Positions 1-8,187 of a stretch of 64,000 nucleotides of DNA are shown one piece after another; positions within the stretch are counted from its first letter, which is position 1; each line of letters opens with the position of its first letter. The position numbers and the translations under genes are program-made. Source of the DNA: Photorhabdus namnaonensis (GTDB taxonomy: Bacteria; Pseudomonadota; Gammaproteobacteria; Enterobacterales; Enterobacteriaceae); contig NZ_LOIC01000072.1 of NCBI RefSeq assembly GCF_001684335.1, positions 205,705-269,704 of the forward strand. The letters are read 5' to 3'. The notes below the pieces were generated by a model. The model saw only the letters and a list, made by a program, of their open reading frames with translations. It did no database searches and was not told the DNA's origin.

Positions 1-66
1 TTTGGGTGCGCGAAAATCTTCGCCAGTTAATTTATATTTATGAGCCATCTTTTCGAGTGAGTTCAT
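1..66 (-). CDS. Phage early-region protein, 5' end only (partial)
   Basis: Only the first 22 codons are in the window; the gene runs off the left edge. The ATG (complement of 64-66) overlaps the TAA of the next gene upstream by one base, a TAATG junction typical of translational coupling. The visible start reads MNSLEKMAHKYKLTGEDF. Its place in the leftward early operon makes it a phage gene. The function cannot be told. Confidence 0.5.
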   Translation of the reverse strand, partial: MNSLEKMAHKYKLTGEDFRAPK

Positions 67-479
67 TAGAATTCCCCCCTATTTATCTTAATTAACGCTT
101 CTAAGTGTTGCTGAGCGGCATCTTCCGTTAAATGAATAAGCCCTTGCTTTAAGAAATTGCTAAACATCGGCGAACCGTTATGCCAAGTAATACGGTGAAT
201 ATTAATATTACTGCGTATAGCAACAACATAACATAAAGTGTCGAGCGCAGGAGCTTCACTTATTGGCTTTGGAAAACTCACAGAACCGACAGTGATTATT
301 TCGGGTTTACGACGATATTTAAATTCTGGGTTCCATCCCGGATTGTGTGGACATTGTTCCCAGCCGATTGCTTTAGTGTAAAGCCGTTCCCACATCAGCC
401 ACGGCTCGTTGGTTTTCATTGCGTCTTGTGCATACTGCAACATTAACTCAGCGTGTACATGAGCGACCATATCATTCAC
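66..479 (-). CDS. Hypothetical phage protein, 137 aa
   Basis: This is the last complete gene of the leftward prophage early operon. The N-terminal half has the pattern LMLQYAQDA...PWLMWE...WNPEFKYRRKP, a tryptophan-rich arrangement ending in YRRKP that recurs in small uncharacterised proteins of enterobacterial prophages. That family has no established function. The start overlaps the preceding gene by 8 bases (472-479), which supports coupled translation. No signal peptide or membrane segment is visible. Confidence 0.65.
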   Translation of the reverse strand: MNDMVAHVHAELMLQYAQDAMKTNEPWLMWERLYTKAIGWEQCPHNPGWNPEFKYRRKPEIITVGSVSFPKPISEAPALDTLCYVVAIRSNINIHRITWHNGSPMFSNFLKQGLIHLTEDAAQQHLEALIKINRGEF

Positions 480-675
480 CTTTCACATTAATAGCAACTT
501 CATTTGCCAAATCAAATGTATAGTCGCATAATATATCTGCGATGAAATGTTCTAATGCTATCTTATCATTAACATAAGTTGATCGATGAACATTAAAACT
601 ACTACGATATGATTTGGGTAAACCGCTAATAATTTCATTAAATTCAAATTGAGTTAATGTAATTTTAGTTTTCAT
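472..675 (-). CDS. Hypothetical small phage protein, 67 aa
   Basis: A short acidic to neutral protein of unknown function, overlapping its neighbours at both ends (472-479 and 665-675). That tight packing is the main reason to accept it as a gene. No motif was recognised. Confidence 0.5.
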   Translation of the reverse strand: MKTKITLTQFEFNEIISGLPKSYRSSFNVHRSTYVNDKIALEHFIADILCDYTFDLANEVAINVKGE

Positions 676-904
676 TGTTTAATTCTCCATTTAATAATCT
701 CAGCTCATAATTTTCACCAGTGCTAATCTTCATAAATGATTCAAAGATTGCTTTCACGTCTGAAAGAGACAACGGAGTTTCGTCTCCCGCATATTGCAGG
801 ACATCTGTTATTCGGCGCACGATTGTTAAATGAAAATCAGCACGTTCGATTGGAGATAATAATTTTAAATTTGGTAATCCAGAATCAGTTGTTAGACGTT
901 GCAT
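665..904 (-). CDS. Hypothetical small phage protein, 79 aa
   Basis: A predicted soluble, mostly helical protein of unknown function in the tightly packed leftward early operon. It ends inside the next gene (overlap 665-675). An AGGAGCAGAGAAC stretch just upstream of its ATG on the minus strand gives it a good ribosome binding site. No domain was recognised. Confidence 0.55.
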   Translation of the reverse strand: MQRLTTDSGLPNLKLLSPIERADFHLTIVRRITDVLQYAGDETPLSLSDVKAIFESFMKISTGENYELRLLNGELNNEN

Positions 905-915
905 GTTCTCTGCTC

Positions 916-1143
916 CTATATAATTGTCTGACCTGGCTCATGACATTGGCCTGTTAATAAGAATTCGCCGTTCATGTTTTCAAGAGATACTGATATAACA
1001 TTAGTGGCGTTATATTTCTTCCCATTATTCATGACGATGCATAAACAATTTAATGATGAAACCGGATAGCTGTAAGCAATATCGCTTTCAATCACTAGAA
1101 TAGTCTTCTTGTTATGCTGAAACATTAAACAAGCAAAAGACAC
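916..1143 (-). CDS. Hypothetical small phage protein, 75 aa
   Basis: A small protein in the leftward early operon, overlapping the upstream gene by 19 bases (1125-1143). The sequence alternates short hydrophobic and polar stretches, as in a small beta-rich fold. No family was recognised, and gene packing is the only support. Confidence 0.45.
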   Translation of the reverse strand: MSFACLMFQHNKKTILVIESDIAYSYPVSSLNCLCIVMNNGKKYNATNVISVSLENMNGEFLLTGQCHEPGQTII

Positions 1144-1313
1144 GGTGAAGTTCCTTCAAGACTATATTCAACGCGCTGAACTATTGCAGGGTGTTGCTCA
1201 AAAAAATCATACGCATTGATGTTAACTATTTGACCACAATCTGAGTAAACAAGGCGGGTACTGTGAATAATGGTACCCGCTACTTTATACTTTGTTTTAT
1301 ATACGCTATTCAC
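1125..1313 (-). CDS. Hypothetical small phage protein, 62 aa
   Basis: A short protein overlapped at both ends by co-directional small genes (1125-1143 and 1310-1313). The 4-base overlap with the upstream gene is of the ATGA type expected for coupled translation. No recognised domain. Confidence 0.45.
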   Translation of the reverse strand: MNSVYKTKYKVAGTIIHSTRLVYSDCGQIVNINAYDFFEQHPAIVQRVEYSLEGTSPCLLLV

Positions 1314-1516
1314 TGTCTGCTCCTATATAACTGCCTGACTTGGCCCATCGCCTGTTCTTTTGAGTCAAACTTGCCGTAAGAATATTCTCCATCACTAACC
1401 TGGTAACGTGTTGTTTGATTAATCTTATTTCTCGGCAACCGGCGAATTGCAAAAGCACCGTAACTTTCTGTATGATTGCTAACATGTTTTAAAACGAGAT
1501 TTGTGTGATTCATCAT
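1310..1516 (-). CDS. Hypothetical small phage protein, 68 aa
   Basis: A basic small protein following the Cox-like gene. It carries a segment resembling the 'YxVSDGEYSYGKFDSKEQA' pattern of small phage proteins that modify a repeated-strand fold, but no named family was recognised. An AGGTGATTAATG sequence just upstream of its two adjacent ATG codons fits a ribosome binding site. The product is rich in Arg and Lys. Confidence 0.5.
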   Translation of the reverse strand: MMNHTNLVLKHVSNHTESYGAFAIRRLPRNKINQTTRYQVSDGEYSYGKFDSKEQAMGQVRQLYRSRQ

Positions 1517-1534
1517 TAATCACCTCAGCTATTT

Positions 1535-1795
1535 TTAAAACTTCATGCGGAGTGCTTCCTGAGCTTCTTCATAAGCTTCAAGGAATTCATAAACCATATT
1601 TACTTCACGTTCTCTGCCTTTCTTTTTCTTTGTTAGGATCAATTTTTGCTCATTGGCTTGTTGTTGGACGGTTCTGACCGTTTGACCTGTAACCTCTGCA
1701 TATGCTGAAAGCGTTAGCTTTGGGTATGGCAGACAGAAAACAACAGGGCAATCGGGCATTTTTATCACGAGAGGCTTAGGTCTTTTAACTGACAT
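1535..1795 (-). CDS. Cox-like phage regulator/excisionase, 86 aa
   Basis: Small DNA-binding protein transcribed leftward, divergent from the repressor genes. This is the position of cox in P2-like phages, where Cox represses the lysogenic promoter and acts as directionality factor for the integrase. The central part, LTLSAYAEVTGQTVRTVQQQ, looks like a winged-helix or MerR-like recognition segment, followed by a basic KKKKGRERE stretch and an acidic helix. The call rests on size, the helix-turn-helix-like segment and gene order. A generic early regulator is the alternative. Confidence 0.65.
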   Translation of the reverse strand: MSVKRPKPLVIKMPDCPVVFCLPYPKLTLSAYAEVTGQTVRTVQQQANEQKLILTKKKKGREREVNMVYEFLEAYEEAQEALRMKF

Positions 1796-1839
1796 AGTTT
1801 ATTCTTCCCAAATCTTTATCTGAGTTTTGTTCGGATTTA

Positions 1840-1859
1840 GCCGGACTTCGCCGTACTTC
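1840..1859. promoter_or_regulatory. Candidate phage repressor operator: two 10-bp direct repeats
   Basis: Two adjacent decamers, GCCGGACTTC and GCCGTACTTC, lie between the divergent cox-like gene and the first repressor gene. P2-type C repressors bind directly repeated half sites in this switch region, so this is the best operator candidate. A related but weaker TTCGGATTTA precedes the pair. Binding is inferred. Confidence 0.45.
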
Positions 1860-1901
1860 AAGGTCTCCTATGGGAGGCCGCAATATGAGGATAGTCTCCA
1901 C

Positions 1902-2213
1902 ATGGGAACCTTGTCAAGCAGTTATGCAGAAAAACTTAAACTCATTAGAAAAGCCGAGGGGCTAACGCAAGTCGCATTTGCAAAAGAATTGGGATTGGGC
2001 TTGAGTACTGTAAAAAATTATGAAACGGGACATAAAGATCCTGGTTTATCAACTATTGGTAAAGTCACTAATCATCCCAGATTTGAAAAATACACGATGT
2101 GGCTAATGAGTAATAAAACTTTAGAAATGGCGGGGCAGATATCCCCCGCTCTCTCCCCTGATGGGCGAGACGACGACACATACAACAACCAAAGCGGCCA
2201 GAAGGCTGGTTAA
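1902..2213 (+). CDS. Phage repressor, HTH_XRE (CI/C type), copy 1
   Basis: A 103-residue repressor with an N-terminal Cro/CI-type helix-turn-helix: LTQVAFAKELGLGLSTVKNY is the turn and recognition helix at about residues 21-40. The tail after residue 70 is Pro/Ser/Asp-rich and lacks a LexA-like protease domain, as in short P2-type C repressors that are not RecA-cleaved. An in-frame start 75 bases upstream exists, but this ATG is preferred because GAGGA lies about ten bases before it and its sequence aligns with the second copy. It probably maintains lysogeny and opposes the Cox-like protein. It is one of two tandem paralogues. Confidence 0.75.
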   Translation: MGTLSSSYAEKLKLIRKAEGLTQVAFAKELGLGLSTVKNYETGHKDPGLSTIGKVTNHPRFEKYTMWLMSNKTLEMAGQISPALSPDGRDDDTYNNQSGQKAG

Positions 2214-2685
2214 CTATATATAACATATACATACGTTGGGGGCGTGGTGGGATTTGCGCTGAACGTTTCCCTTAGCTTATAAATTAAGTAACTCATTAAT
2301 GAAAATATTTTTGATGGTGATTATCAATCAATGGATCAAGTGGGAACTTTGTCAAGCAGCTATGCAGAAAAACTTAAACTAATCAGAAAAGCAGAGGGAC
2401 TAACACAAGTCGCATTTGCAAAAGAATTAGGATTAGGTTTGAGTACTGTAAGAAATTATGAAACGGGGCATAGAGAGGCTGGCTTATCAATTATTGATAA
2501 AGTCACTCATCACCCCAGATTTGAAAGATACGCGTTATGGCTAATGACAGATAAGACGTCAAAAGCGGCGGGGCAGATATCCCCTGTTCTCTCCTCTGAT
2601 GGGCGAGACGACGGCATATCCGACAACCAAAGCGACCAGAAAGTTGGTTAACCGTATATAAAATATACACGCATTGAGGGCACGC
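1905..2685 (+). repeat. Tandem duplication covering the repressor gene
   Basis: Bases 1905-2245 and 2343-2685 are aligned copies, including the coding part, the shared TAA region and about 30 bases of 3' flank (TATATAACATATACATACGTT against TATATAAAATATACACGCATT). The spacer 2246-2342 is unique. Identity by eye is roughly 85 to 90 percent. Confidence 0.7.
2331..2651 (+). CDS. Phage repressor, HTH_XRE, copy 2
   Basis: A 106-residue paralogue of the repressor just upstream. It has the same helix-turn-helix and the same C-terminal layout; differences are scattered, for example K to R in the recognition helix (STVRNY) and DP to EA after TGH. The two reading frames are aligned base for base, so this is a gene-length tandem duplication with later divergence. 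No strong Shine-Dalgarno is seen before the ATG; a GTG three codons in is possible. It could be a second repressor of different specificity or a redundant copy. The integrase follows 74 bases downstream. Confidence 0.7.
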   Translation: MDQVGTLSSSYAEKLKLIRKAEGLTQVAFAKELGLGLSTVRNYETGHREAGLSIIDKVTHHPRFERYALWLMTDKTSKAAGQISPVLSSDGRDDGISDNQSDQKVG

Positions 2686-2725
2686 CATATAAACTTAGCC
2701 GCGCCCTCATTAGTTGGTACTGATT

Positions 2726-3706
2726 ATGAGTGTATCAAAATTAGATAGCGGGCAGTACCTTGTTGACGTTCGTCCGCAAGGACGTAAGGGCAAACGTATT
2801 CGCAAGCGTTTTAGTACAAAGTCCGAAGCGCAACAATATGAGCGATGGGTGATTGCTACCCAAAACGATAAAGGTTGGTTAAATAAGGCAGCGGATCGCC
2901 GGACTCTCATTGAGTTAATTGAACTGTGGTGGATGCACAAAGGGCAATCATTAAAAACAGGTGAAGAATCTAAACAGAATTTGCTGAATATGGCCCATGA
3001 TATGGGAAACCCCCCAGTACTGAAAATGACGAAAAGCACATTTGCAGACTACAGGTCAGAGAAGCTACTGGCGGGTATAAAGCCAGCAACGATCAACAAA
3101 AAGCAAATGTTGCTCAGTGGGGTTTTCACGACGTTAATCAAATTGGACAAATATCATGGTATCCATCCATTAAAAGGAATTGAACAGCTAAAGAAAAGCC
3201 AAGCTGAGATGGCTTTTCTCAGCCGGGAACAGATTGAGGCTTTTCTGTCCGCGCTCGATGGTGACAACTTAAAGGTTGCAAGATTGTGCTTAGCCACCGG
3301 GGCACGGTGGAATGAAGCAGCACGCCTGACTAGGGAAGCGGTAATAAAGCACAAAGTTACTTTCATAGACACAAAGAATGGGAAAAACAGAACAGTTCCC
3401 ATCTCTAAATCACTTTATGATGAAATTCTGCAACATAAAAACCGACAATTATTTCCCGACGTCAATTATACATATGTACGACTATTACTTAAATCAATGA
3501 TTCCAAATCTACCGCGGGGGCAGGCAACACACGTGCTACGACACACATTCGCAAGCCATTTTATGATGAATGGGGGCAACATATTAACTCTGCAAAAAAT
3601 TCTAGGGCACGCTTCAATTGTGCAAACCATGATTTACGCTCATTTTTCACCTGATTATTTGAATGATGCAGTTCGCCTGAATCCATTAGAAAACCAATTT
3701 AACTAG
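2726..3706 (+). CDS. int: P2-like tyrosine-recombinase integrase
   Basis: Site-specific recombinase that inserts and, with the Cox-like protein, excises the prophage. The 326-residue protein has an N-terminal arm-binding domain, a SAM-like core-binding domain (about 60-150) and a catalytic domain. Catalytic residues are visible: Arg in ATGARWNEAARL, Lys in TKNGKNRTVP, HVLRH (His-x-x-Arg), His in LGHASI, and the nucleophile Tyr in MIYAHF. An in-frame start 12 bases upstream is possible; this ATG begins MSVSKLDSGQYLVDVRPQGR, a usual P2-type integrase start. Position at the edge of the phage block and orientation with the repressor match P2. The attachment site should lie just downstream. Confidence 0.9.
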   Translation: MSVSKLDSGQYLVDVRPQGRKGKRIRKRFSTKSEAQQYERWVIATQNDKGWLNKAADRRTLIELIELWWMHKGQSLKTGEESKQNLLNMAHDMGNPPVLKMTKSTFADYRSEKLLAGIKPATINKKQMLLSGVFTTLIKLDKYHGIHPLKGIEQLKKSQAEMAFLSREQIEAFLSALDGDNLKVARLCLATGARWNEAARLTREAVIKHKVTFIDTKNGKNRTVPISKSLYDEILQHKNRQLFPDVNYTYVRLLLKSMIPNLPRGQATHVLRHTFASHFMMNGGNILTLQKILGHASIVQTMIYAHFSPDYLNDAVRLNPLENQFN

Positions 3707-3787
3707 CAGCAAAGTGATCCACATTTTGCCCAAAATACTCGGATTTATTAAGATTATTAAGGATCTGTATTTCGTGTTTACTTTAGC

Positions 3788-3823
3788 TAGCCCGCACCAG
3801 CCCTGACGAGGAACCGCGGGCTA
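3788..3823. terminator. Hairpin downstream of integrase (terminator or att-associated)
   Basis: Perfect 8-bp stem TAGCCCGC / GCGGGCTA around a 20-base loop. No T-run follows on the plus strand, so a terminator role is uncertain. A structured host sequence retained at the attachment site is an equal possibility. Confidence 0.3.
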
Positions 3824-3890
3824 TATTCCATTACAGAACAATTAATTCTTGAATAAATCCGCAGTAACCAAACCCTAGATACCTTCGTCT

Positions 3891-3936
3891 TTCCTCTCCA
3901 TTTTAGTGCTAACACAGACTAAAAGGGGGAGGAAAT
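3891..3936. repeat. Hairpin repeat, copy 1
   Basis: Imperfect palindrome with TTCCTCTCC pairing to GGGGAGGAA and inner TTAGT pairing to ACTAA. A related copy with the same outer arms and a similar AAATAAAC...CTATAG...TATTA flank lies on the other side of the glycosyltransferase gene (5406-5445). It resembles a MITE-like or REP-like unit. Confidence 0.45.
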
Positions 3937-4097
3937 CGGCCTATTTCATAACCTCATAAAAAATAAACTATAGTTATTATTGTCATGATAAATTATTATT
4001 ATTACAATGAATTTGTAACAGTTGTTATGAAATGATCACCCCCTCAGTCAGGAGCTAGCTAGCGTAATTAAATCAAAACAGTACAAAGGAGCAAGTT

Positions 4098-5393
4098 ATG
4101 GCACGAATTGTCATTGCAGCGGTCGCAACGCCCGGGCATGTCTATCCGATGTTAAAAGTAACTCAATCACTGATAGCACAAGGACATCAGGTAACTGTAT
4201 TCACCGGCGCATTATTTCGCCAACAGGTAGAAGATTTAAATGCAACATTTATCCCCTTTGATGAGCAGATAGACTTTGATTACCGCCACTTAAAACAACG
4301 TTTTCCTGATCGAGCGCACCTTCCTCCAGGAAATCTGCAAATGGCGCTGGCGTTTAAAGATTTCTTCTGTACCCCAATCCCATTCCTTGACCGCCAATTA
4401 CAACAAATCATCCATGAACAGCAAGCAGAACTCCTTATAGCCGAGAACTGTTTCTATGGCATATTGCCACTGCTGCAAAAAGAAAAAACTCATCGCCTGC
4501 CAGTGATCATAATTGGCATAACGCCTCTGGCTTACTCTTCGAAAGATTCAATTTTCTGGGGACCACGTATTCCCCCTGCATTACTACCATCAGAGTTGAC
4601 ACATGAACAGCTCGTGGATGAGGAGACACGGAAACTAATAACCGAAGTGCAGGATAACTTTAATGACGCATTAGCGCAGTCGGGCTGCGCTACGTTAACC
4701 CGATTTTTCAATGACGAAGTTATTTTAGGTTCTGATCGCTTTTTACAACTTTCAACCCTGGCATTCGAGTACCCACGAGAGGGTTTACCTGATACAGTTC
4801 ATTTTATTGGCCCCCTCCCCAACCCCGCTCCAACAACAGAATCACCTCAATTATGGGAAGAAAATGATCCACGCCCATTGGTGATAGTCACTCAAGGCAC
4901 CATGTCTAATACTGATCTAAACCAGTTAATTTTTCCCACATTGCGTGCACTGGCTACATTACCTGTGCGTGTATTAGCAACCACCGGTGGTAGTTCAATA
5001 GAAATACGATCAGAAAACATACCTGACAACGCACATATCGAAGAATTTATCTCATTTGAGCACTGGCTGCCAAAAGCTTCATTGCTAATATCCAACGGGG
5101 GTTACGGAACCATTAATTACGCCCTCAACCACGGTACACCAGTACTCATTGCCGATACAGGAGAAGGTAAGCAGGAAACAGCGTTTCGCGTCGTATGGGC
5201 CGGATGCGGTATTAATCTGGATACAGCACAACCGACGGAATTTCAGCTTAAGCAAACAGTGGAAAATATGCTGCGTACAAATTTGTTTAAACAACGGGCA
5301 CAAATCGTCCAAGATGATTACGCCAGTCACGACGCATTAGCAGCAATATCCCATCACGCAGAACAATTAATCTTCGAAAATCGTGCTAATTAA
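4098..5393 (+). CDS. UGT/MGT-family glycosyltransferase
   Basis: Predicted cytosolic GT-B glycosyltransferase of family GT1 (macrolide/zeaxanthin glucosyltransferase-like), which moves a sugar from a nucleotide donor to a small hydrophobic acceptor. The acceptor domain opens with VATPGHVYPMLKV, where His14 is at the usual catalytic-base position. The donor domain carries SNGGYGTINYALNHGTPVLI and GEGKQETAFRVVWAGCGI (about residues 332-372), the UGT nucleotide-sugar signature, here with NGG instead of the usual HGG/HCG. Length (431 aa) is normal. AAAGGAG precedes the ATG. It is monocistronic between two hairpin repeats, with no biosynthetic partners nearby. The acceptor is unknown; detoxification or tailoring of a secondary metabolite are both plausible. 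Confidence 0.85.
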   Translation: MARIVIAAVATPGHVYPMLKVTQSLIAQGHQVTVFTGALFRQQVEDLNATFIPFDEQIDFDYRHLKQRFPDRAHLPPGNLQMALAFKDFFCTPIPFLDRQLQQIIHEQQAELLIAENCFYGILPLLQKEKTHRLPVIIIGITPLAYSSKDSIFWGPRIPPALLPSELTHEQLVDEETRKLITEVQDNFNDALAQSGCATLTRFFNDEVILGSDRFLQLSTLAFEYPREGLPDTVHFIGPLPNPAPTTESPQLWEENDPRPLVIVTQGTMSNTDLNQLIFPTLRALATLPVRVLATTGGSSIEIRSENIPDNAHIEEFISFEHWLPKASLLISNGGYGTINYALNHGTPVLIADTGEGKQETAFRVVWAGCGINLDTAQPTEFQLKQTVENMLRTNLFKQRAQIVQDDYASHDALAAISHHAEQLIFENRAN

Positions 5394-5405
5394 CTTCATT
5401 ATCCC

Positions 5406-5445
5406 TCCTCTCCATCTCGAAGCTAATGCTATCCAGAGGGGAGGA
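5406..5445. repeat. Hairpin repeat, copy 2
   Basis: TCCTCTCC...GGGGAGGA palindrome related to the copy at 3891-3936, sitting 12 bases after the glycosyltransferase stop. It could act as its transcription terminator or mRNA stabiliser, although no clean T-run follows. Confidence 0.4.
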
Positions 5446-5594
5446 AATTATTAAAATACTTCTTATCTATTTTTCACACCAACTTCAAATAAACAAGCTA
5501 TAGCTATTACATATAATAGGCAAGTCTCTGTGATAATAGCCAACAGGAGATTCTAGGACACAGAAAAAAGTGACTTACCCATAATCACCCTAAA

Positions 5595-6140
5595 TCAAAC
5601 CGCAGTGCCATAAATTGGCATACAAACAGGTTCCACAAATGGCATCAACCGATCATTCATAATCTTAATCGGATCGCAAAAATTCATTACCCGATCAGAT
5701 AACGTTAATTGCTGTTGAGCTAACAGACAAAGGCTCGCACTATCCCCGGCCTCTACGACCAAGAATACAGCATCTGCCCCGTAATCCTGGAGCCGTACCT
5801 GAATTAGCTCGCCTTGTACCGGCTTTTCTATCATGGCAAAACGGGAAAAATACCAGCTTCTTGGCATCTGTGGCTTAATAAAGCGAAAAGCCACTAACGC
5901 ATTAAGAATTAATTCAGCCCTGGATTCATCTGAAATATTAATTCGGCGTGTCTGTTCTTCAAAACAATAATAAAGCGTCGCATCTTCTACAGAAAATGAA
6001 GTTTCTCCCATTGCATAAGGTGTCAGCATCTTCGCAGGAAAACAGGAACGAAAAACCATACCATTAGACAGGTCGAGCATTACACGGTCATGGTCAGTAT
6101 CAAAATACCAGCGCCATTGGTCATCGGGTTTAATGTTCAT
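5595..6140 (-). CDS. zapC: Cell division protein ZapC
   Basis: FtsZ-ring-associated cytoplasmic protein that bundles FtsZ filaments and stabilises the Z ring in enterobacteria. The 181-residue length matches E. coli ZapC (180). The opening (MNIKPDDQWRWYFDTDHDR) and the CFEEQTRRINISDE segment are family-like. It lies directly downstream of pyrD, the E. coli arrangement, which adds strong support. AAAAGGATAAC upstream of the ATG gives a good ribosome binding site. A 191-base gap separates it from pyrD, so it may have its own promoter. Confidence 0.9.
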   Translation of the reverse strand: MNIKPDDQWRWYFDTDHDRVMLDLSNGMVFRSCFPAKMLTPYAMGETSFSVEDATLYYCFEEQTRRINISDESRAELILNALVAFRFIKPQMPRSWYFSRFAMIEKPVQGELIQVRLQDYGADAVFLVVEAGDSASLCLLAQQQLTLSDRVMNFCDPIKIMNDRLMPFVEPVCMPIYGTAV

Positions 6141-6331
6141 GAGTTATCCTTTTATGCCAGAAAAACTTACGTCGCCAAACAGATTGTAAATAACTTTTCC
6201 GCTATTCAGTGAAATAAACCCTGCCATAATTAAAAGACACGCGAAGATACAGGTAAAATTTAGGTGTTCAGAGCAAATATAGATGAGTTGGGGGCAAAAA
6301 TAAACCCCCAATGATAAATTAACAGCAAGAT

Positions 6332-7342
6332 TTAGATATGATTGACAATATCTTTGATTAATTTTGGACCATGATAGATAAATCCAGAGAAAATCTGTAT
6401 TAAAGAAGCCCCCGCTGCTATTTTTTCTCTGGCAGAGACAAGTGAATCTATTCCACCAACACCGATAATGGGAATTTTACCGCTTAATTCCTGAGAGAGC
6501 TGACGAATAATCTCTGTACTACGCAACTGGACCGGCCGACCACTTAACCCACCAGCTTGTAGGCAATAGTTAAGTCCTTCAACTAATCTCTTGTCTAACG
6601 TTGTATTAGTTGCAATAGCACCATCGATATTATGACGAATTAAACTATCTGCAATTTGAATCAACTCTTCTTGAGAAAGATCTGGCGCAATTTTTACCGC
6701 AACAGGAACATATTTCTGGTATTTTTGTTGAAGTTCACTCTGTTTATTTTTAATCGCCGATAACAGATCATCCAACGCTTCGCCGTATTGCAACGTTCTT
6801 AAGCCAGGTGTGTTAGGTGAAGAGATATTAATTGTGATATAGCCAGCATGAGGATAAACCTTATCCATGCAGATTAGATAATCATCTTTTCCATGCTCTA
6901 CTGGTGTATCTTTATTTTTGCCAATATTTATCCCAATAACGCCGCCATATTTTGCCTTTTTAACATTCTCTACCAGGTTATCAACACCAAGATTATTGAA
7001 GCCCATACGGTTAATTAACCCTTCTGCTTCAACGATACGGAATAATCTCGGCTTATCATTTCCTGCCTGAGCGCGTGGGGTTACGGTGCCAATTTCAATA
7101 AAACCAAATCCCATTGCACCAAATGCATCAATACAATCGCCATCCTTATCAAGGCCCGCAGCCAGACCGAGGGGATTTTTAAACGATAAACCCATACAAG
7201 TAACAGGCTTCGTCGCAACTGACTGGCGGATCAGAAACTCGAAAGGACTACCGGTAATACGCTTAAGTTGGCGGAAGGTTAATTCGTGCGCCCGTTCCGG
7301 ATCAAGTTGGAACAACGCTTTCCTGACTAGTGGGTAGCACAT
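6332..7342 (-). CDS. pyrD: Dihydroorotate dehydrogenase (quinone), class 2
   Basis: Oxidises dihydroorotate to orotate in de novo pyrimidine synthesis and passes electrons to membrane quinones through FMN. The 336-residue length equals E. coli PyrD. Visible features: the N-terminal amphipathic membrane-association helix ([20 protein letters not shown]), [27 protein letters not shown] with the catalytic-base Ser of class 2 enzymes, and the phosphate-binding IIGVGGIDS and [10 protein letters not shown] loops near the C-terminus. Flanked by zapC as in E. coli. Monocistronic by spacing. Confidence 0.97.
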   Translation of the reverse strand: MCYPLVRKALFQLDPERAHELTFRQLKRITGSPFEFLIRQSVATKPVTCMGLSFKNPLGLAAGLDKDGDCIDAFGAMGFGFIEIGTVTPRAQAGNDKPRLFRIVEAEGLINRMGFNNLGVDNLVENVKKAKYGGVIGINIGKNKDTPVEHGKDDYLICMDKVYPHAGYITINISSPNTPGLRTLQYGEALDDLLSAIKNKQSELQQKYQKYVPVAVKIAPDLSQEELIQIADSLIRHNIDGAIATNTTLDKRLVEGLNYCLQAGGLSGRPVQLRSTEIIRQLSQELSGKIPIIGVGGIDSLVSAREKIAAGASLIQIFSGFIYHGPKLIKDIVNHI

Positions 7343-7708
7343 AATTCTGAACCTATTAATTAATTTATAAACATTAAATTATAAAAGTAAAACTATACAC
7401 ATTCATGTGCCACTTAGAAATTTTTGAACTAAAAAAGCTCATTTTTAATCCTAAAAATATTTAGGCAGGTAGAGTAACCGAATAATACGGGCTGAATCTA
7501 CAGAAATATGCTAATTAGGAGCAAATCTCTCCCAGATGTTGCGCGTGAGAGTCGGGAAAATGCATTGGTATAACAAGAATACACTAGTGACTACAACCGT
7601 TGACGTTTTTGCCCAAGATACTTTGCTTCTCTCGAACAACTCAAAAGGGAGCAAACCAATGGATGCCTTTAATATCTCGAGCAATTTTCATACTACAAGT
7701 ATCCAGCA
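7343..7708. other. Intergenic region upstream of pyrD
   Basis: 366 bases between the pyrD start and the end of the small DUF1640-like gene. It is AT-rich near pyrD, where its promoter must lie. A reading frame across this region on the plus strand (7536-8039) is antisense to the small gene and is not believed. No repeat or RNA gene was recognised. Confidence 0.3.
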
Positions 7709-7978
7709 TCAACCAATAAAAATGTATTTCAATGCCGCAATAACAACAGCAATACCAACTGCTAATGTCAGTTTCTTAATCCAATCTAAATCTGTTTTTA
7801 TAGTACCAATATCGGTTTTAATGCTCTCAGTAGCAACTGTTAGATCTGCTTTGGCGGCAACACTTATATTTTGCAGTTCTGTAATAACTTCAACGATTTT
7901 TTCAGACTGCTCATCGTTAAAACCAGACGCTTTGAGTGCCTTAACTGCTGTATGTGTATCCATTGTAAGTAAAGCCAT
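7709..7978 (-). CDS. DUF1640/CCDC90-like coiled-coil protein with C-terminal membrane anchor, 89 aa
   Basis: Small tail-anchored protein. Residues 5-35 (MDTHTAVKALKASGFNDEQS) match the start of the DUF1640 family, followed by a coiled-coil stretch with repeated TDIGTIKTDLDWIK heptads and a C-terminal hydrophobic helix (LTLAVGIAVVIAALKYIFIG). Bacterial members are of unknown function, some linked to phages. AGAGGA precedes the first ATG by eight bases, favouring this start over the ATG six codons later. It sits alone between pyrD and pepN, where E. coli has the ssu operon. Confidence 0.75.
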   Translation of the reverse strand: MALLTMDTHTAVKALKASGFNDEQSEKIVEVITELQNISVAAKADLTVATESIKTDIGTIKTDLDWIKKLTLAVGIAVVIAALKYIFIG

Positions 7979-8187
7979 TCTTTTATCCTCTAAAGTTACT
8001 GGTTGGTTGACCGCCCTTAAATTAACGATAATACCATAGAGACATAAAAATTAACCACATATCAGTTTTACCATGAGATACTGACCATTGTATTTTACTT
8101 CCAACCCAATGCTTGCAAGAAGAAATTTATTATCCAGAAGATAAATCGGGCTAATAACCATTAGCCCGATAACCCAATAAATAATTA

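Larger units (their letters stand above)
3707..4097. other. Intergenic region: expected prophage attachment side
   Basis: This 391-base gap lies between the integrase and the glycosyltransferase. It contains a hairpin (3788-3823) and the first copy of a hairpin repeat (3891-3936). The phage-host boundary should be here because integrase genes normally abut attL or attR, but the other end of the prophage is outside the window, so the core cannot be defined. No tRNA is visible. From about 3950 the sequence is AT-rich, and AAAGGAG at 4086-4092 serves the next gene. Confidence 0.4.

Noticed and set aside
3796..3815. Hammerhead-ribozyme-like core (CTGACGAG followed by GAA) in the loop of the hairpin after int
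   Set aside because: Only part of the conserved core is present and the three-stem arrangement cannot be formed with the surrounding bases.
7536..8039. 167-codon plus-strand frame across the DUF1640-like gene
   Set aside because: It is antisense to a better gene with a good ribosome site and a recognisable domain; composition is Ser/Thr/Val-rich as expected from a shadow frame.
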